Of a stretch of 64,000 bases of DNA, positions 18,272 through 27,127 are shown in pieces. Each line of letters begins with the position of its first letter. Position 1 is the stretch's first letter. The notes beneath the pieces are model-generated. The model was not told the origin of the DNA. It did not search any database and was given only the letters and a program-made list of their open reading frames with translations. Source of the DNA: Arenibacterium halophilum (GTDB lineage Bacteria; Pseudomonadota; Alphaproteobacteria; Rhodobacterales; Rhodobacteraceae). The stretch is from the NCBI RefSeq assembly GCF_005938225.1, contig NZ_VCPC01000004.1, forward strand, positions 310,001 to 374,000, in the 5' to 3' direction. Position numbers and translations under genes: made by a program.

Positions 18272-19819
18272 TCAGGGTTTGGAGGAGACCTTACGCCCGG
18301 AGATTACCGACAGGCTGGACGGTGGGCGGGCGTGTTCAAACACGATCATCGTGGCGCCGGAGTGGATTGGCAGCACCCGACAGCTGATGGCGCCATTGTC
18401 GCGCAAAAGAACCTCGGACGTCCATTCGCCGCGGTCGTCGCGCTGAGCGACGAAATCGCGAATTTCGCCCCAGACCGGGGTCGCCTTGCACTTGTCCTGC
18501 CAGTTGCGCGTGGCATCGACGATGGAAACCTGCGCAAAGCTTTTGTCGGGATCAACGGACCACAATTTGCAGTAGGCTGCGTTTGACATGGTCAGGCTGC
18601 CGTCCGAGGAAAAGACGGCAATGGCCTGATCAAGATTGTCGAGCACAGTCTGGCCCATTTCCAGATCGGTTCGAAACCGCCGCGTCAGCGAGATTTCGGC
18701 GGTGATGTCTTCGAACAGGAAGGCGATCGCGCCATCGGGATGCGGGCGGCCGTTGACCGAATAAACCGATCCCGATGCCAGCGTCCATGTTTCCTGATAG
18801 CGCCCATCCGAAGCCGCAGCGACCAGATCGGCCATCTGATGTCGCCAACTGTTGTAGTTCTTGGGCTCGGGCATGATGCGCTGATCGCGCAGGCGGTCAA
18901 AGAAGGTAAGCAAATTCGGGCGCCCGCTCAGGAAATCGGCAGGCAGCGACGTGAGGTCGATCAGCGCGGGATTGAACAGCGCAAGCTGGCGATTGCGGTC
19001 GAAGATCGCCAACCCGATTGACAGTTGTGCGAATGTCTTGGCGAGTGTCTGGACAAAATTGCGCTGGGCAGACTCTGCCTCGACCACGGCGGCCACGTCG
19101 ATCGCATAGCACAGAGGCCCATCGGGCCGCGGCACCAGAGAGACATCATACCAGTTCTTAATGCCGGAATTCTCGGTCACGACAGGCAGGCGGCGGGTGC
19201 GTTCGCGGTTCAGGTCGGCGTTCAGCACGGGAAACACCGGATCGCCCGGGTCCTCCAGTTTGGGAACACGTTTGCGCAATGCGTCATACGATGCGTTCGA
19301 CCATGTCACGCGCCCTTCGGACGATAGCCGCCAGATCGGAGTTGGGGCGTGATCGATTGCTTCCTTGTAATTCTCGTAGCTTTCGCCCAGAGGCGCCAGC
19401 CGGTTGGACTGATACCCCCCGTTTTCAAGCGTGATACGGACGTGCTGGCCCAGAGATTCGATCGTGAGTGTTGCGTAATCCGCGGGCGACGGCGGGCGCA
19501 GAACCAGCTTGCCCGCGTCCTTAATCATGGCAGGGTTGGAGGGGAACCCGGGAAACCGGGTCCCAAGCAGATCTGTCAGATCGTTCCAGTCGGTTGGGAT
19601 ATTATCGCGATCAATCCCGCTGTCTGGGCCGCACACCCAATCCGAAATAAGGCTGCCATCATAGATCCACGCGGCTTCGTCGGAACCTAGCTGAGAGCGG
19701 ATGCGCCCGTCTCGGCGAGACGCCAGCATCCCTGGCGCGAGAAACGCCACGGCGCCAATTGCGCTTGCGATACAGATGGGCACAAGCATTGCCCATTCTG
19801 TCCAGTCGAGGTCAAGCAT
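18272..19819 (-). CDS. PAS-domain protein without a kinase domain
   Basis: A 515-residue protein with one N-terminal membrane helix (about residues 8-30, ending FLAPGML) and at least two PAS-like domains: one around HAPTPIWRLSSEGRVTWSN and one around LDNLDQAIAVFSSDGSLTMSN. A conserved segment FDRNRQLALFNPALIDLT lies between them. No histidine-kinase, HATPase, GGDEF or EAL domain follows, so it would have to signal through a partner. The start at 19819 has GGA eight bases upstream; the ATG at 19852 is the alternative. It sits between regB and tsaE, and a perfect CtrA-type box lies about 50 bp upstream of the start. Confidence 0.75.
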   Translation of the reverse strand: MLDLDWTEWAMLVPICIASAIGAVAFLAPGMLASRRDGRIRSQLGSDEAAWIYDGSLISDWVCGPDSGIDRDNIPTDWNDLTDLLGTRFPGFPSNPAMIKDAGKLVLRPPSPADYATLTIESLGQHVRITLENGGYQSNRLAPLGESYENYKEAIDHAPTPIWRLSSEGRVTWSNASYDALRKRVPKLEDPGDPVFPVLNADLNRERTRRLPVVTENSGIKNWYDVSLVPRPDGPLCYAIDVAAVVEAESAQRNFVQTLAKTFAQLSIGLAIFDRNRQLALFNPALIDLTSLPADFLSGRPNLLTFFDRLRDQRIMPEPKNYNSWRHQMADLVAAASDGRYQETWTLASGSVYSVNGRPHPDGAIAFLFEDITAEISLTRRFRTDLEMGQTVLDNLDQAIAVFSSDGSLTMSNAAYCKLWSVDPDKSFAQVSIVDATRNWQDKCKATPVWGEIRDFVAQRDDRGEWTSEVLLRDNGAISCRVLPIHSGATMIVFEHARPPSSLSVISGRKVSSKP

Positions 19820-19867
19820 GTCGGAAATCCGCCGAATATCTGCTGGTGGCATGTTTGCCGTAATACA

Positions 19868-19882
19868 TTAACAGACTGTTAA
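19868..19882 (-). promoter_or_regulatory. Perfect CtrA-type box upstream of the PAS-domain gene
   Basis: TTAA-CAGACTG-TTAA is an exact match to the CtrA consensus TTAA-N7-TTAA and is itself nearly palindromic. It lies in the 159-bp gap between regB and the PAS-domain gene, in the promoter region of the latter. By base composition well under one such exact match is expected in the whole window. Confidence 0.6.
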
Positions 19883-19978
19883 GATTACCGCGTCCAGACT
19901 GTTTCTTTGCAGTCTCGCAAACTTGCGCCGGTACCGCAGGTGCAAGACAAACCGGAATTTGTCTAAGCGAACAGAACG

Positions 19979-21382
19979 TTAAATGGTTATTGGCTGATTT
20001 TGGCCCAAAGCCGCTCCATCGCCGGAAATATGCGCTGCGATCCGCAGGCGCGGCCAGACAACGTGCACCAACGCGCCGCTGCGCGTGGGATTCGCAGAAT
20101 CGCCGCTGGGTCGGTCGGGTCCATTCGCGAACTTCAGTTCGGCCCCCGTGCGCTCCAGCAGAGTCTTGGCGATGAACAGTCCCAACCCCATGCCTTCGTA
20201 TTCGGGGCGCGCGCGGCGTTCGACCCGCCGGCGCCGTACGAAGGGGTCTCCGATGCGTCCGATCATCGCGGGGGCATAGCCCTGACCGTCGTCCTGAATG
20301 CGCACAATCACCTGATCTTCGGACCATTGCGTTTCAATCCAGACGGTTGAATGCGCGAAATCCACCGCGTTCTGTACCAGGTTGCGCAGGCCGTGGATGA
20401 TTTCGGGTTTGCGCAAGATCATGGGTTGGCTGGTGGCATCCTCGGTCAGCGACTCCGTCAGGATTCGTTTCCCCCGGTCCATATGCGGTTCGGCCGCTTC
20501 GGCCACCACGGCGCTCAGCGGTGCCTGCCGCAGATGCAGATCATCTTTTCCGGCCCGGCCCATCCCACGCAGTATATCGCGGCAGCGGTCGGCCTGTTCG
20601 CGGATCAGCCGGGCATCTTCCACCAGATCGGGGCGATCTTCCAACTCTTCGATCAGCTCGGAACTGGCCAGTTTGATCGTGGCCAGCGGCGTGCCCAGTT
20701 CATGCGCGGCGGCGGCGACAACCCCGCCCAGATCGGTCAGCTTCTGTTCGCGTGACAGGGCCATCTGGGTTGCGGCCACGGCATCGGCCATCGAATGGAT
20801 CTCCTGGCTCACTCGGCGGGAATAGGCCCCGATGAACAGCGTCGCGATGGTGATCGCAGCCCAGTTGCCGAAGATAAAAATGTCGGGCACCCGCAGCACA
20901 AACCCTTCGCCCGTACGCAGCGGAATGTGGAACGTTGCCAGCAGCGTCACCAGCATGATCGCCCCGCCGCCGATGATCAGCGTGGACCGCAACCCAAGAA
21001 CGCTGGCCGAAATCGTCACCGGCGCCAGCAGCAGGATTGCGAACGGGTTGTGCAGCCCGCCCGTCAGATACAGGAGGAACGACAGCTGCAGCAGGTCAAA
21101 CAGCACCATCAGGAAATTTTCGGATTCCGTGAGGCGCTTGTTCTCGGGGAACACGAAGATCGCGATCAGGTTGCCGATGACCGAAACGCCAATCGCCAGG
21201 TAGCACAGCCCGAATTCCAGCTGCAGATTGTACATGCGCTGGGCAAAGGTGATCGCGGCCAACTGGCCCAAGATTGCGACCCATCGTAGCAGGATAAGCG
21301 TGCGCAGCCTTATCCAGTTGCTGCGCCCGCGTCCGTGCAGAAGGATGGTGTTGGTTTCCGACATGGGGGTGGCTATCTGCAT
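19979..21382 (-). CDS. regB: Redox-sensing sensor histidine kinase RegB/PrrB
   Basis: A 467-residue membrane kinase with six predicted transmembrane segments (residues 28-190). The ubiquinone-binding motif GGLHNPF is at 108-114, the phosphorylated histidine is H227 in AAHELGTPLATIKL, and the redox-active cysteine is C267 in EQADRCRDIL. The N, G1 (DDGQGYAP) and G2 (GMGLGLFI) boxes of the HATPase follow. RegB phosphorylates RegA when electron-transport turnover is low, switching on respiratory, photosynthetic, nitrogen and carbon-fixation genes. Translation could also begin at the internal ATG at 21364. Confidence 0.95.
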   Translation of the reverse strand: MQIATPMSETNTILLHGRGRSNWIRLRTLILLRWVAILGQLAAITFAQRMYNLQLEFGLCYLAIGVSVIGNLIAIFVFPENKRLTESENFLMVLFDLLQLSFLLYLTGGLHNPFAILLLAPVTISASVLGLRSTLIIGGGAIMLVTLLATFHIPLRTGEGFVLRVPDIFIFGNWAAITIATLFIGAYSRRVSQEIHSMADAVAATQMALSREQKLTDLGGVVAAAAHELGTPLATIKLASSELIEELEDRPDLVEDARLIREQADRCRDILRGMGRAGKDDLHLRQAPLSAVVAEAAEPHMDRGKRILTESLTEDATSQPMILRKPEIIHGLRNLVQNAVDFAHSTVWIETQWSEDQVIVRIQDDGQGYAPAMIGRIGDPFVRRRRVERRARPEYEGMGLGLFIAKTLLERTGAELKFANGPDRPSGDSANPTRSGALVHVVWPRLRIAAHISGDGAALGQNQPITI

Positions 21383-21451
21383 TGCACCGGTTGGTAAACT
21401 TGATAGGTCCGGCAGCGATGTCGATCAACCATGCAATAAAAGGTGCAAGGC

Positions 21452-22090
21452 ATGCTGAGGATATATGCGATCATGGCTGGGGCGGTTCTGGTGGCTGCTG
21501 TCGGGGGTGTTTGGCTGGCCACGATGTACCTGCGCCCCGAAGCAATGGGCCAGTGTGGCGCCAGTCAGGTCGCAGGCGGATCGGCACAGATCGGCGGCCC
21601 GTTCGAGCTGGTGAACAGTGCGGGCGAAACGGTGACCGAGGCAGATGTTCTGGCCAAGCCATCGCTTGTCTATTTCGGTTATACCTTCTGCCCAGATGTC
21701 TGCCCCGTCGACACGTCGCGCAATGCCGAAGCTGTCGATATTCTGACCGAGCGCGGATACGACGTGACGCCGGTGTTCATCTCGGTCGATCCCAAGCGCG
21801 ACACGCCCGAGGTTGTGGGCGATTTCGCGGCCAACCTGCATGAGAACATGATCGGGCTGACTGGGTCGGAAGAGCAGGTCAAGGCGGCGAGCAAGGCTTA
21901 CAAGACCTATTACCGCGTGCATGACGACGAAGACGACGAATACTACCTCGTCGATCATTCGACTTTTACCTACCTGATGCTTCCGGGCAGCGGCTTTGCC
22001 GATTTCTATCGTCGTGACCAGACACCCGAGCAGATCGCAAACTCGGTTTCCTGCTTTATCGACAATGCGCCCGAGGCGAAGGGCATTTGA
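21452..22090 (+). CDS. senC: SCO1/SenC/PrrC family copper chaperone
   Basis: A 212-residue membrane-anchored thioredoxin-fold protein with an N-terminal helix (about residues 5-25). The copper ligands are the YTFCPDVCP motif and the histidine in VDHSTFTY. SenC/PrrC delivers copper to cytochrome c oxidase and affects RegB signalling in Rhodobacter. The ATG at 21452 is preferred because AAAAGG lies eight bases before it; a GTG nine bases upstream is the alternative. It is divergent from regB and heads the unit with regA. Confidence 0.93.
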   Translation: MLRIYAIMAGAVLVAAVGGVWLATMYLRPEAMGQCGASQVAGGSAQIGGPFELVNSAGETVTEADVLAKPSLVYFGYTFCPDVCPVDTSRNAEAVDILTERGYDVTPVFISVDPKRDTPEVVGDFAANLHENMIGLTGSEEQVKAASKAYKTYYRVHDDEDDEYYLVDHSTFTYLMLPGSGFADFYRRDQTPEQIANSVSCFIDNAPEAKGI

Positions 22091-22149
22091 CCTTTCTCGT
22101 GGCTATGGTCATAGTTTTTTAACCATTCCAAACTCGCCGGAGAGCGCTG

Positions 22150-22698
22150 ATGCCGGACAAGCCAGACATTGGGCCAGACAAATCGCTGCTTCTGGTAGAT
22201 GACGATGAACCGTTTCTGAAACGGCTGGCCAAGGCCATGGAAAAACGCGGTTTCGAGATTGAAACCGCCGGATCCGTGGCGGCGGGTCGGGCCATCGCAA
22301 CAGCGCGGCCACCTGCCTATGCGGTCGTCGACCTGCGGCTGGAAGATGGCAACGGTTTGGACGTGGTCGAGGTGCTGCGCGAAAAACGGCCTGACAGCCG
22401 GATCGTCGTGCTGACCGGTTATGGTGCGATTGCCACCGCTGTGGCGGCCGTCAAGATCGGGGCGACGGACTACTTGTCGAAACCCGCGGATGCGACCGAC
22501 ATCACCCATGCTCTTCTGGCGACGGGTGACGAAATGCCGCCCCCGCCGGAAAACCCGATGAGCGCGGACCGTGTGCGCTGGGAACATATCCAGCGGGTGT
22601 ACGAGCTGTGCGACCGCAATGTCAGCGAAACTGCGCGGCGGCTGAACATGCACCGCCGCACGTTGCAGCGTATCCTGGCGAAACGCTCGCCCCGTTAG
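22150..22698 (+). CDS. regA: Redox response regulator RegA/PrrA
   Basis: A 182-residue response regulator. The receiver domain has the acidic pocket LLVDDDEPF, the phospho-acceptor D61 in VVDLRLEDGNGL, T in VVLTGYG and K in YLSKPA. A short polyproline linker (PPPPEN) leads to a Fis-type helix-turn-helix (NVSETARRLNMHRRTLQRIL), the hallmark of this family. It acts as the transcription factor of the RegBA redox regulon. A 59-bp gap separates it from senC. Its stop overlaps that of the HD-domain gene by four bases, tail to tail. Confidence 0.96.
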   Translation: MPDKPDIGPDKSLLLVDDDEPFLKRLAKAMEKRGFEIETAGSVAAGRAIATARPPAYAVVDLRLEDGNGLDVVEVLREKRPDSRIVVLTGYGAIATAVAAVKIGATDYLSKPADATDITHALLATGDEMPPPPENPMSADRVRWEHIQRVYELCDRNVSETARRLNMHRRTLQRILAKRSPR

Positions 22699-23291
22699 CG
22701 CAGGGCGGCCAGCAATTCGGCATGGCGCGCCACGAAATCGGCGCGCACCTGCACCGGCGGGCGCAGCAGGATCGACAGCCCGTCGATCAGCGCCGGATCG
22801 GGGCGGCCAAAGAACTTGTTCGCCTCGGCCTCGGAAAACCCGGCGATCTGAGTTGCCTCCATCCAGGCACTCAACCGATCGGCGCGCTTGATCTGCTGTT
22901 TGACGGTTTTCGGGATCGCGGCGGGCAGGCCGAAGCGGATGTGGATCGCCGCGGTCAACCGGTCGTCCAGCGTGCCATAGCCCGGGCCAACGGCGGCCTT
23001 GACCGGCGAAATCATGTCTCCGATCACGTATTCGGGTGCATCGTGCAGCAGCGCGGCCAGCTGCCATTTCACCGGTGCTTTCGGCACTATCCTGCGGAAC
23101 AGAGTCTCGACCAGAAGCGAATGTTCAGCGACGGAATAGGCGAAATCGCCCCGCGTCTGCCCGTTCCAGCGCGCCACGAAGGCAAGGCCGTGGGCGATGT
23201 CCTCCACCTCTATATCCATCGGTGTCGGGTCCAGCAGATCAAGCCGGCGGCCCGATAGCATGCGTTGCCAGGCGCGGGGAGGGTGCGACAT
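22695..23291 (-). CDS. YfbR-like HD-domain phosphohydrolase
   Basis: A 198-residue HD-superfamily protein. The metal-binding H...HD...D set is seen as YSVAEHSLLVE, LLHDAPEYVIGDMISPVK and KRADRLSAW. The pattern resembles 5'-deoxynucleotidase YfbR, which dephosphorylates deoxyribonucleoside 5'-monophosphates. The start at 23291 (MSHPPRAWQRML) has AAGGA six bases upstream and replaces a longer frame with an unrelated N-terminus. Substrate is not fixed by sequence. Confidence 0.82.
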   Translation of the reverse strand: MSHPPRAWQRMLSGRRLDLLDPTPMDIEVEDIAHGLAFVARWNGQTRGDFAYSVAEHSLLVETLFRRIVPKAPVKWQLAALLHDAPEYVIGDMISPVKAAVGPGYGTLDDRLTAAIHIRFGLPAAIPKTVKQQIKRADRLSAWMEATQIAGFSEAEANKFFGRPDPALIDGLSILLRPPVQVRADFVARHAELLAALR

Positions 23292-23572
23292 GGAGTGTCC
23301 TTCTGTGGGCGGGTGGCCTTGGTGATGCCGAAGTTCAACAGCCGCGTCCAGCCGGTAACCGCATCGCAAGGTGTCGCGCTTATGCCACAAATTCCCCCCA
23401 ATCGCGGGTCATTTGGAAAGGGCTGCCAGCGCGATCGTCAAACCATCGCAAAATTCGGTTCGGGTTGGCGGCTATTGGCCCCGACACGTGCGGGGATGCG
23501 CGACAGGACCTATGCGGGGCGTGTCTTCACGGAACGAACGACCAAAAACCGAACGACGAAGAGGCAGAACTG

Positions 23573-23878
23573 ATGACTAGGTTTTTCGCCCTGTTGGGCG
23601 CCACGATGATGATGGCAACATCTGCCCTGGCGGATGCCTGCGCCGACAGGGCGACGGTGGTTGCCAGCCTTGAATCCGATTTTTCCGAACAGCTGGCAAT
23701 GGGCGGCCTGCAGAACACCGAACCGTTTGAAACCGTGTTCGAGATCTGGGCCTCGGAAGAAACCGGCACCTTTACCGTGCTGCTGACAAACCCCGACGGC
23801 ACCAGTTGCATCGTTGCGGCGGGCACCGAATTCTTCAGCCGTCAAATCGGCTCTGCTCCGGCCTCTTCCAAAAGCTGA
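23573..23878 (+). CDS. Small secreted protein of unknown function
   Basis: A 101-residue protein with a signal peptide of about 20 residues (MTRFFALLGATMMMATSALA, then DACADR), so probably periplasmic. The mature part has two cysteines (in ADACADR and TSCIVAAG) that could form a disulfide. It does not match a family that I recognise with confidence. AAGAGG lies eight bases before the ATG. It lies between the divergent HD gene and ahcY and could share regulation with ahcY, but a 111-bp gap separates them. Confidence 0.65.
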   Translation: MTRFFALLGATMMMATSALADACADRATVVASLESDFSEQLAMGGLQNTEPFETVFEIWASEETGTFTVLLTNPDGTSCIVAAGTEFFSRQIGSAPASSKS

Positions 23879-23989
23879 CGGGGTAGTCTTTGATCTTGCA
23901 TTGCGCCCGTTCACCAAGCGGGGGCCTGTGCATTGCGCCATCTCCTGCAGGGTGCTAGACGCGCGTCAACCCAATTTGGAGAGACGCGC

Positions 23990-25378
23990 GTGACACAGGA
24001 CTATATCGTCAAGGACATCGCCCTGGCCGATTACGGCCGCAAGGAACTGGACATCGCCGAAACCGAAATGCCGGGGCTGATGGCTCTGCGCGAGGAATAC
24101 GGCGAAAGCAAACCGCTGAGCGGCGCGCGCATTGTCGGATCGCTGCACATGACGATTCAGACGGCGGTTCTGATCGAAACGCTGGTGGCGCTGGGCGCCG
24201 ATGTGCGCTGGGCCTCTTGCAACATCTTTTCGACCCAGGATCACGCCGCCGCCGCGATTGCCGCAGGGGGCACACCGGTGTTCGCGATCAAGGGCCAGAC
24301 GCTGACGGAACACTGGGATTACCTCGACAAGTCGTTCCTGTTCGCCGACGGCCCGAACATGATCCTGGACGATGGCGGTGATGCCACGCTGTATGTTCTG
24401 CTGGGCGCGCGCGCCGAAGCGGGCGAAGACATCATTCCCGTCCCCACCTCGGAAGAGGAAGAGGTGATCAAGGCGCAGATCAAGAAGCGCATGGAAGCCA
24501 GCCCGGGCTGGTTCACCAAGGTGCGCGACCAGATCAAGGGCGTGTCCGAGGAAACCACAACCGGCGTGAACCGCCTGTACCAACTGGTCCGCGACGGCCA
24601 GCTGCCCTTCCCCGCGATCAACGTCAACGACAGCGTCACCAAGTCGAAGTTCGACAACAAATACGGCTGCAAGGAATCGCTGGTTGATGGCATCCGCCGC
24701 GCCACCGACACGATGATGGCCGGCAAGGTCGCCGTTGTGATGGGTTATGGCGATGTGGGCAAAGGTTCGGCCGCGTCGCTGCGCGGCGCCGGTGCCCGCG
24801 TCAAAGTGACCGAGGTCGACCCGATCTGCGCGCTTCAGGCCGCGATGGACGGGTTCGAGGTTGTGCGCCTGGAAGATGTGGTCGACACCGCCGACATCTT
24901 CATCACCACCACCGGCAACAAGGACGTGATCCGCATCGAGCATATGCGCGAGATGAAGAACATGGCCATCGTCGGCAACATCGGCCACTTCGACAACGAA
25001 ATTCAGGTTGCCGCGCTGAAGAACCACAAGTGGACGAACATCAAGGAACAGGTGGACATGATCGAATTGCCCAGCGGCAACAAGATCATCCTCCTCAGCG
25101 AAGGTCGTTTGCTGAACCTTGGCAACGCCACCGGGCACCCCAGCTTTGTGATGTCGGCGTCGTTTACCAATCAGGTGCTGGCCCAGATCGAACTGTGGAC
25201 CAAAGGCGACGAGTATAAAAACCAGGTCTACATCCTGCCCAAGCACCTGGATGAAAAAGTCGCACGCCTGCATCTGGACCGCATCGGCGTGAAACTGACC
25301 GAACTGAACCCGGAACAGGCTGCCTATATCGGCGTGAAACCCGAAGGCCCGTTCAAGCCGGAACATTACCGGTATTGA
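23990..25378 (+). CDS. ahcY: S-adenosyl-L-homocysteine hydrolase
   Basis: A 462-residue NAD-dependent enzyme that splits S-adenosylhomocysteine into adenosine and homocysteine, clearing the product of methyl transfer. The NAD site is [16 protein letters not shown], the ISTQDHAAA-type motif appears as [12 protein letters not shown], and the C-terminus ends KPEHYRY as in all family members. The GTG at 23990 is chosen because GGAGAG stands six bases before it and the product then starts [16 protein letters not shown], like its relatives; an upstream ATG at 23933 would add 19 unrelated residues. An intrinsic terminator follows. Confidence 0.96.
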   Translation: MTQDYIVKDIALADYGRKELDIAETEMPGLMALREEYGESKPLSGARIVGSLHMTIQTAVLIETLVALGADVRWASCNIFSTQDHAAAAIAAGGTPVFAIKGQTLTEHWDYLDKSFLFADGPNMILDDGGDATLYVLLGARAEAGEDIIPVPTSEEEEVIKAQIKKRMEASPGWFTKVRDQIKGVSEETTTGVNRLYQLVRDGQLPFPAINVNDSVTKSKFDNKYGCKESLVDGIRRATDTMMAGKVAVVMGYGDVGKGSAASLRGAGARVKVTEVDPICALQAAMDGFEVVRLEDVVDTADIFITTTGNKDVIRIEHMREMKNMAIVGNIGHFDNEIQVAALKNHKWTNIKEQVDMIELPSGNKIILLSEGRLLNLGNATGHPSFVMSASFTNQVLAQIELWTKGDEYKNQVYILPKHLDEKVARLHLDRIGVKLTELNPEQAAYIGVKPEGPFKPEHYRY

Positions 25379-25417
25379 GCCATGGCGGGCGCGTGATGCC
25401 CACCCCACAGCATTTTG

Positions 25418-25449
25418 CCGCCGCTTCGGGAGACCGGGGTGGCGGTTTT
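25418..25449 (+). terminator. Intrinsic terminator after ahcY
   Basis: A stem of about nine pairs, including G-U pairs (CCGCCGCTT with GGGGTGGCGG), runs from 25418 to 25445 and is followed by TTTT. It lies 40 bp after the ahcY stop codon. Confidence 0.75.
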
Positions 25450-25526
25450 CGTTTGCGGCGCGCCGGCGATTGATTTTCGTGGTGCGCAAGGGCAAGGTCC
25501 GCACTGCAAGTCTTGAACAGGATCGC

Positions 25527-26027
25527 ATGTCCATGACCAACGTCCTTCGGAATATCATCAAAGTGACGCTTGCCACCGCCCTATGCGTGATGCTGGGGGC
25601 CGGCGCGGGCGCGGCGAAGCCCAAGGTGAGCGTGAAGAATAAGACTTACGAGGTCGATGCCACCAGTGTGCAGGGGCTGAAACAGCAGATGAAGCAGCGG
25701 GGACCGAACGGCTATTGGGCCTATACGGACTGGTATGTGCGCTGGAGCGGGAGCTGCGCGTTGTCGGTCGAGATCACCTACACGATGCCGAAACATAAGA
25801 ACGAAGGCAAGATGGACGCCGCCACGCGCAAAAGCTGGAAGGCGATGGTCAGCGCGCTGAAGGCGCACGAGGAAAAGCACGGCGCGCACGGTGTGCAGGC
25901 GGCGCGCGAGATCGAGCAGACCAGGTGCGCCAACGGCGACGCCGTCATCAAGAAATGGAACAAGCAGGACGAGGTGCTTGATAAGCGCACCCGCCACGGC
26001 GCGACCGAAGGAGTGGTTCTGAACTGA
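25527..26027 (+). CDS. DUF922-type periplasmic protein with an HExxH motif
   Basis: A 166-residue protein with a signal peptide (about residues 1-29, ending GAGAGAA). The mature part resembles the DUF922 family of putative zinc-dependent secreted proteins; HEEKH at residues 114-118 is an HExxH zinc-protease signature followed by GAHG. The WAYTDWYVRWSG segment and Cys residues in SGSCALS and QTRCANG are also visible. Function is unknown; proteolysis is only an inference. The start at 25527 has AGGA upstream; the ATG at 25533 is possible. Confidence 0.68.
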   Translation: MSMTNVLRNIIKVTLATALCVMLGAGAGAAKPKVSVKNKTYEVDATSVQGLKQQMKQRGPNGYWAYTDWYVRWSGSCALSVEITYTMPKHKNEGKMDAATRKSWKAMVSALKAHEEKHGAHGVQAAREIEQTRCANGDAVIKKWNKQDEVLDKRTRHGATEGVVLN

Positions 26028-26172
26028 CCCGTGCGCGAGACGCTTTGCCGTTCATGAGGAATGCCGCAAAATTTTCCCTTTGTTGCAGAGATTTCAGCCG
26101 TTAGGCTCTGATCAGCGCCGAACGGGGCCTTTGTAAACAGGCGGACACGCCACACAGGTGGGAGAATACGAC

Positions 26173-26514
26173 ATGGGTAAGCGCGACGATCTGATTGCGA
26201 AATACGCGGAAGACCTGACATCGAAATGCGGCATGACGCCGGATATGGACCTTCTGACCAAGGTCACCATCGGCTGCGGCCCGTCGATCTATGACGACGA
26301 CGCTTCGACCGTTGCCTCGTCGCAGCCGGGCGAATTGGAAACCGTCAAGAATAACTTCCTGATCAAGAAACTGGGACTGTCCGACAGCCCCGAGTTGGAC
26401 AGCGGGATCGAGAAAGTCATTGAAACCTACGGCAAATCCGAGCGGAACAAATATCGCGCCGTGGTCTATTACATGCTGACCAAGCACTTTGGCAAAGAGG
26501 CCGTTTACGGCTAA
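26173..26514 (+). CDS. DUF2853 family protein
   Basis: A 113-residue soluble acidic protein that matches the DUF2853 family, known from structures but not from function. It has the family start MGKRDDLIAKYAEDL and the end VVYYMLTKHFGKE. GGGAGA lies eight bases before the ATG at 26173. It is a single-gene unit with a 145-bp upstream region and hairpins downstream, consistent with independent expression. Confidence 0.78.
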   Translation: MGKRDDLIAKYAEDLTSKCGMTPDMDLLTKVTIGCGPSIYDDDASTVASSQPGELETVKNNFLIKKLGLSDSPELDSGIEKVIETYGKSERNKYRAVVYYMLTKHFGKEAVYG

Positions 26515-26707
26515 GGCGCCTGATCGGTTGCATGTGACTCAATTGGTAAGGGCAATTCCTTTGCCCTGACCGACCTTGGCATGTATCACCGTGATCGAAG
26601 GCCAGGAGGGCCGGACCGAATTTCAGTTTCACGTGTGGTGCAATGGGAGCACGTGGGTGAGAGAGGGTGCCGGCAGTCCCGTGCCGGCCCCTCGACTCTC
26701 GATTATG
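26515..26707. other. Structured noncoding gap
   Basis: No gene is seen here. There are two hairpins: a 7-bp stem at 26549-26555/26561-26567 (AGGGCAA, loop TTCCT, TTGCCCT) and a long one at 26659-26700. The first is preceded by a tRNA D-loop-like ACTCAATTGGTA, but no complete cloverleaf can be drawn. The stretch may hold the 3' end of the DUF2853 mRNA or a small RNA. Confidence 0.4.
26659..26700. terminator. Bidirectional terminator-like hairpin
   Basis: The arms GAGAG-AGGG-T-GCCGGC (26659-26674) and GCCGGC-CCCT-CGA-CTCTC (26683-26700) form about 15 pairs with two small bulges around an 8-base loop. It lies between the convergent DUF2853 and EVE genes. No T-tract follows on either strand, so termination may be weak or the structure may serve another role. 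Confidence 0.5.
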
Positions 26708-27127
26708 TCACGGCTGCGTTTGGCCCATCTCGCAGATCGCCGCCCATTCGTCGGGCAGCACCGGCTGGACCGACAGGCGTGAATTCTTCACCAGAACCAT
26801 CTCGCCAAGCCGCGGATCGGCCTTGATCTGATCCAGCGTCACGGGCTGCGTGAATTGCCTTACCGCGCGAATATCTACGCATTCCCAACGCGGATCATCG
26901 GCCTTGCTGTCGGGGTGCACCTCGGCACAGACCTCGACAATGCCGACCACCGCCTTTTCGCTTTGCGAGTGATAGAAGAACCCCAGATCGCCCAGCTTCA
27001 TTTCGCGCATGAAATTGCGGGCCTGATAGTTGCGCACGCCGTCCCATTCCTCGCCCTCGGCGCCTTTCTCGGCCTGGTTCTGCCAGCTCCACGTCGAAGG
27101 TTCGGACTTGAACAGCCAGTAGGTCAT
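26708..27127 (-). CDS. EVE domain protein
   Basis: A 139-residue protein formed by an EVE domain, a PUA-like fold that in eukaryotic and bacterial relatives binds modified bases in DNA or RNA. It begins MTYWLFKSEPSTWSW and continues with EWDGVRNYQARNFMREMKLGD and FFYHSQSEKAVVGI, all family signatures. The start at 27127 overlaps the stop of the YciI-like gene (ATGA) with AAGG seven bases upstream. Its ligand here is unknown. Confidence 0.88.
   Translation of the reverse strand: MTYWLFKSEPSTWSWQNQAEKGAEGEEWDGVRNYQARNFMREMKLGDLGFFYHSQSEKAVVGIVEVCAEVHPDSKADDPRWECVDIRAVRQFTQPVTLDQIKADPRLGEMVLVKNSRLSVQPVLPDEWAAICEMGQTQP

Noticed and set aside
23879-23989. An S-adenosylhomocysteine riboswitch before ahcY
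   Set aside because: The leader is short, and I could not find the conserved core or pseudoknot pairing; a covariance search would settle it.
26521-26600. A tRNA gene, because ACTCAATTGGTA and a 7-base loop on a GGGCA/TGCCC stem are present
   Set aside because: The D-stem and acceptor stem do not pair and no T-arm of the GTTCGA type follows, so no cloverleaf can be built.
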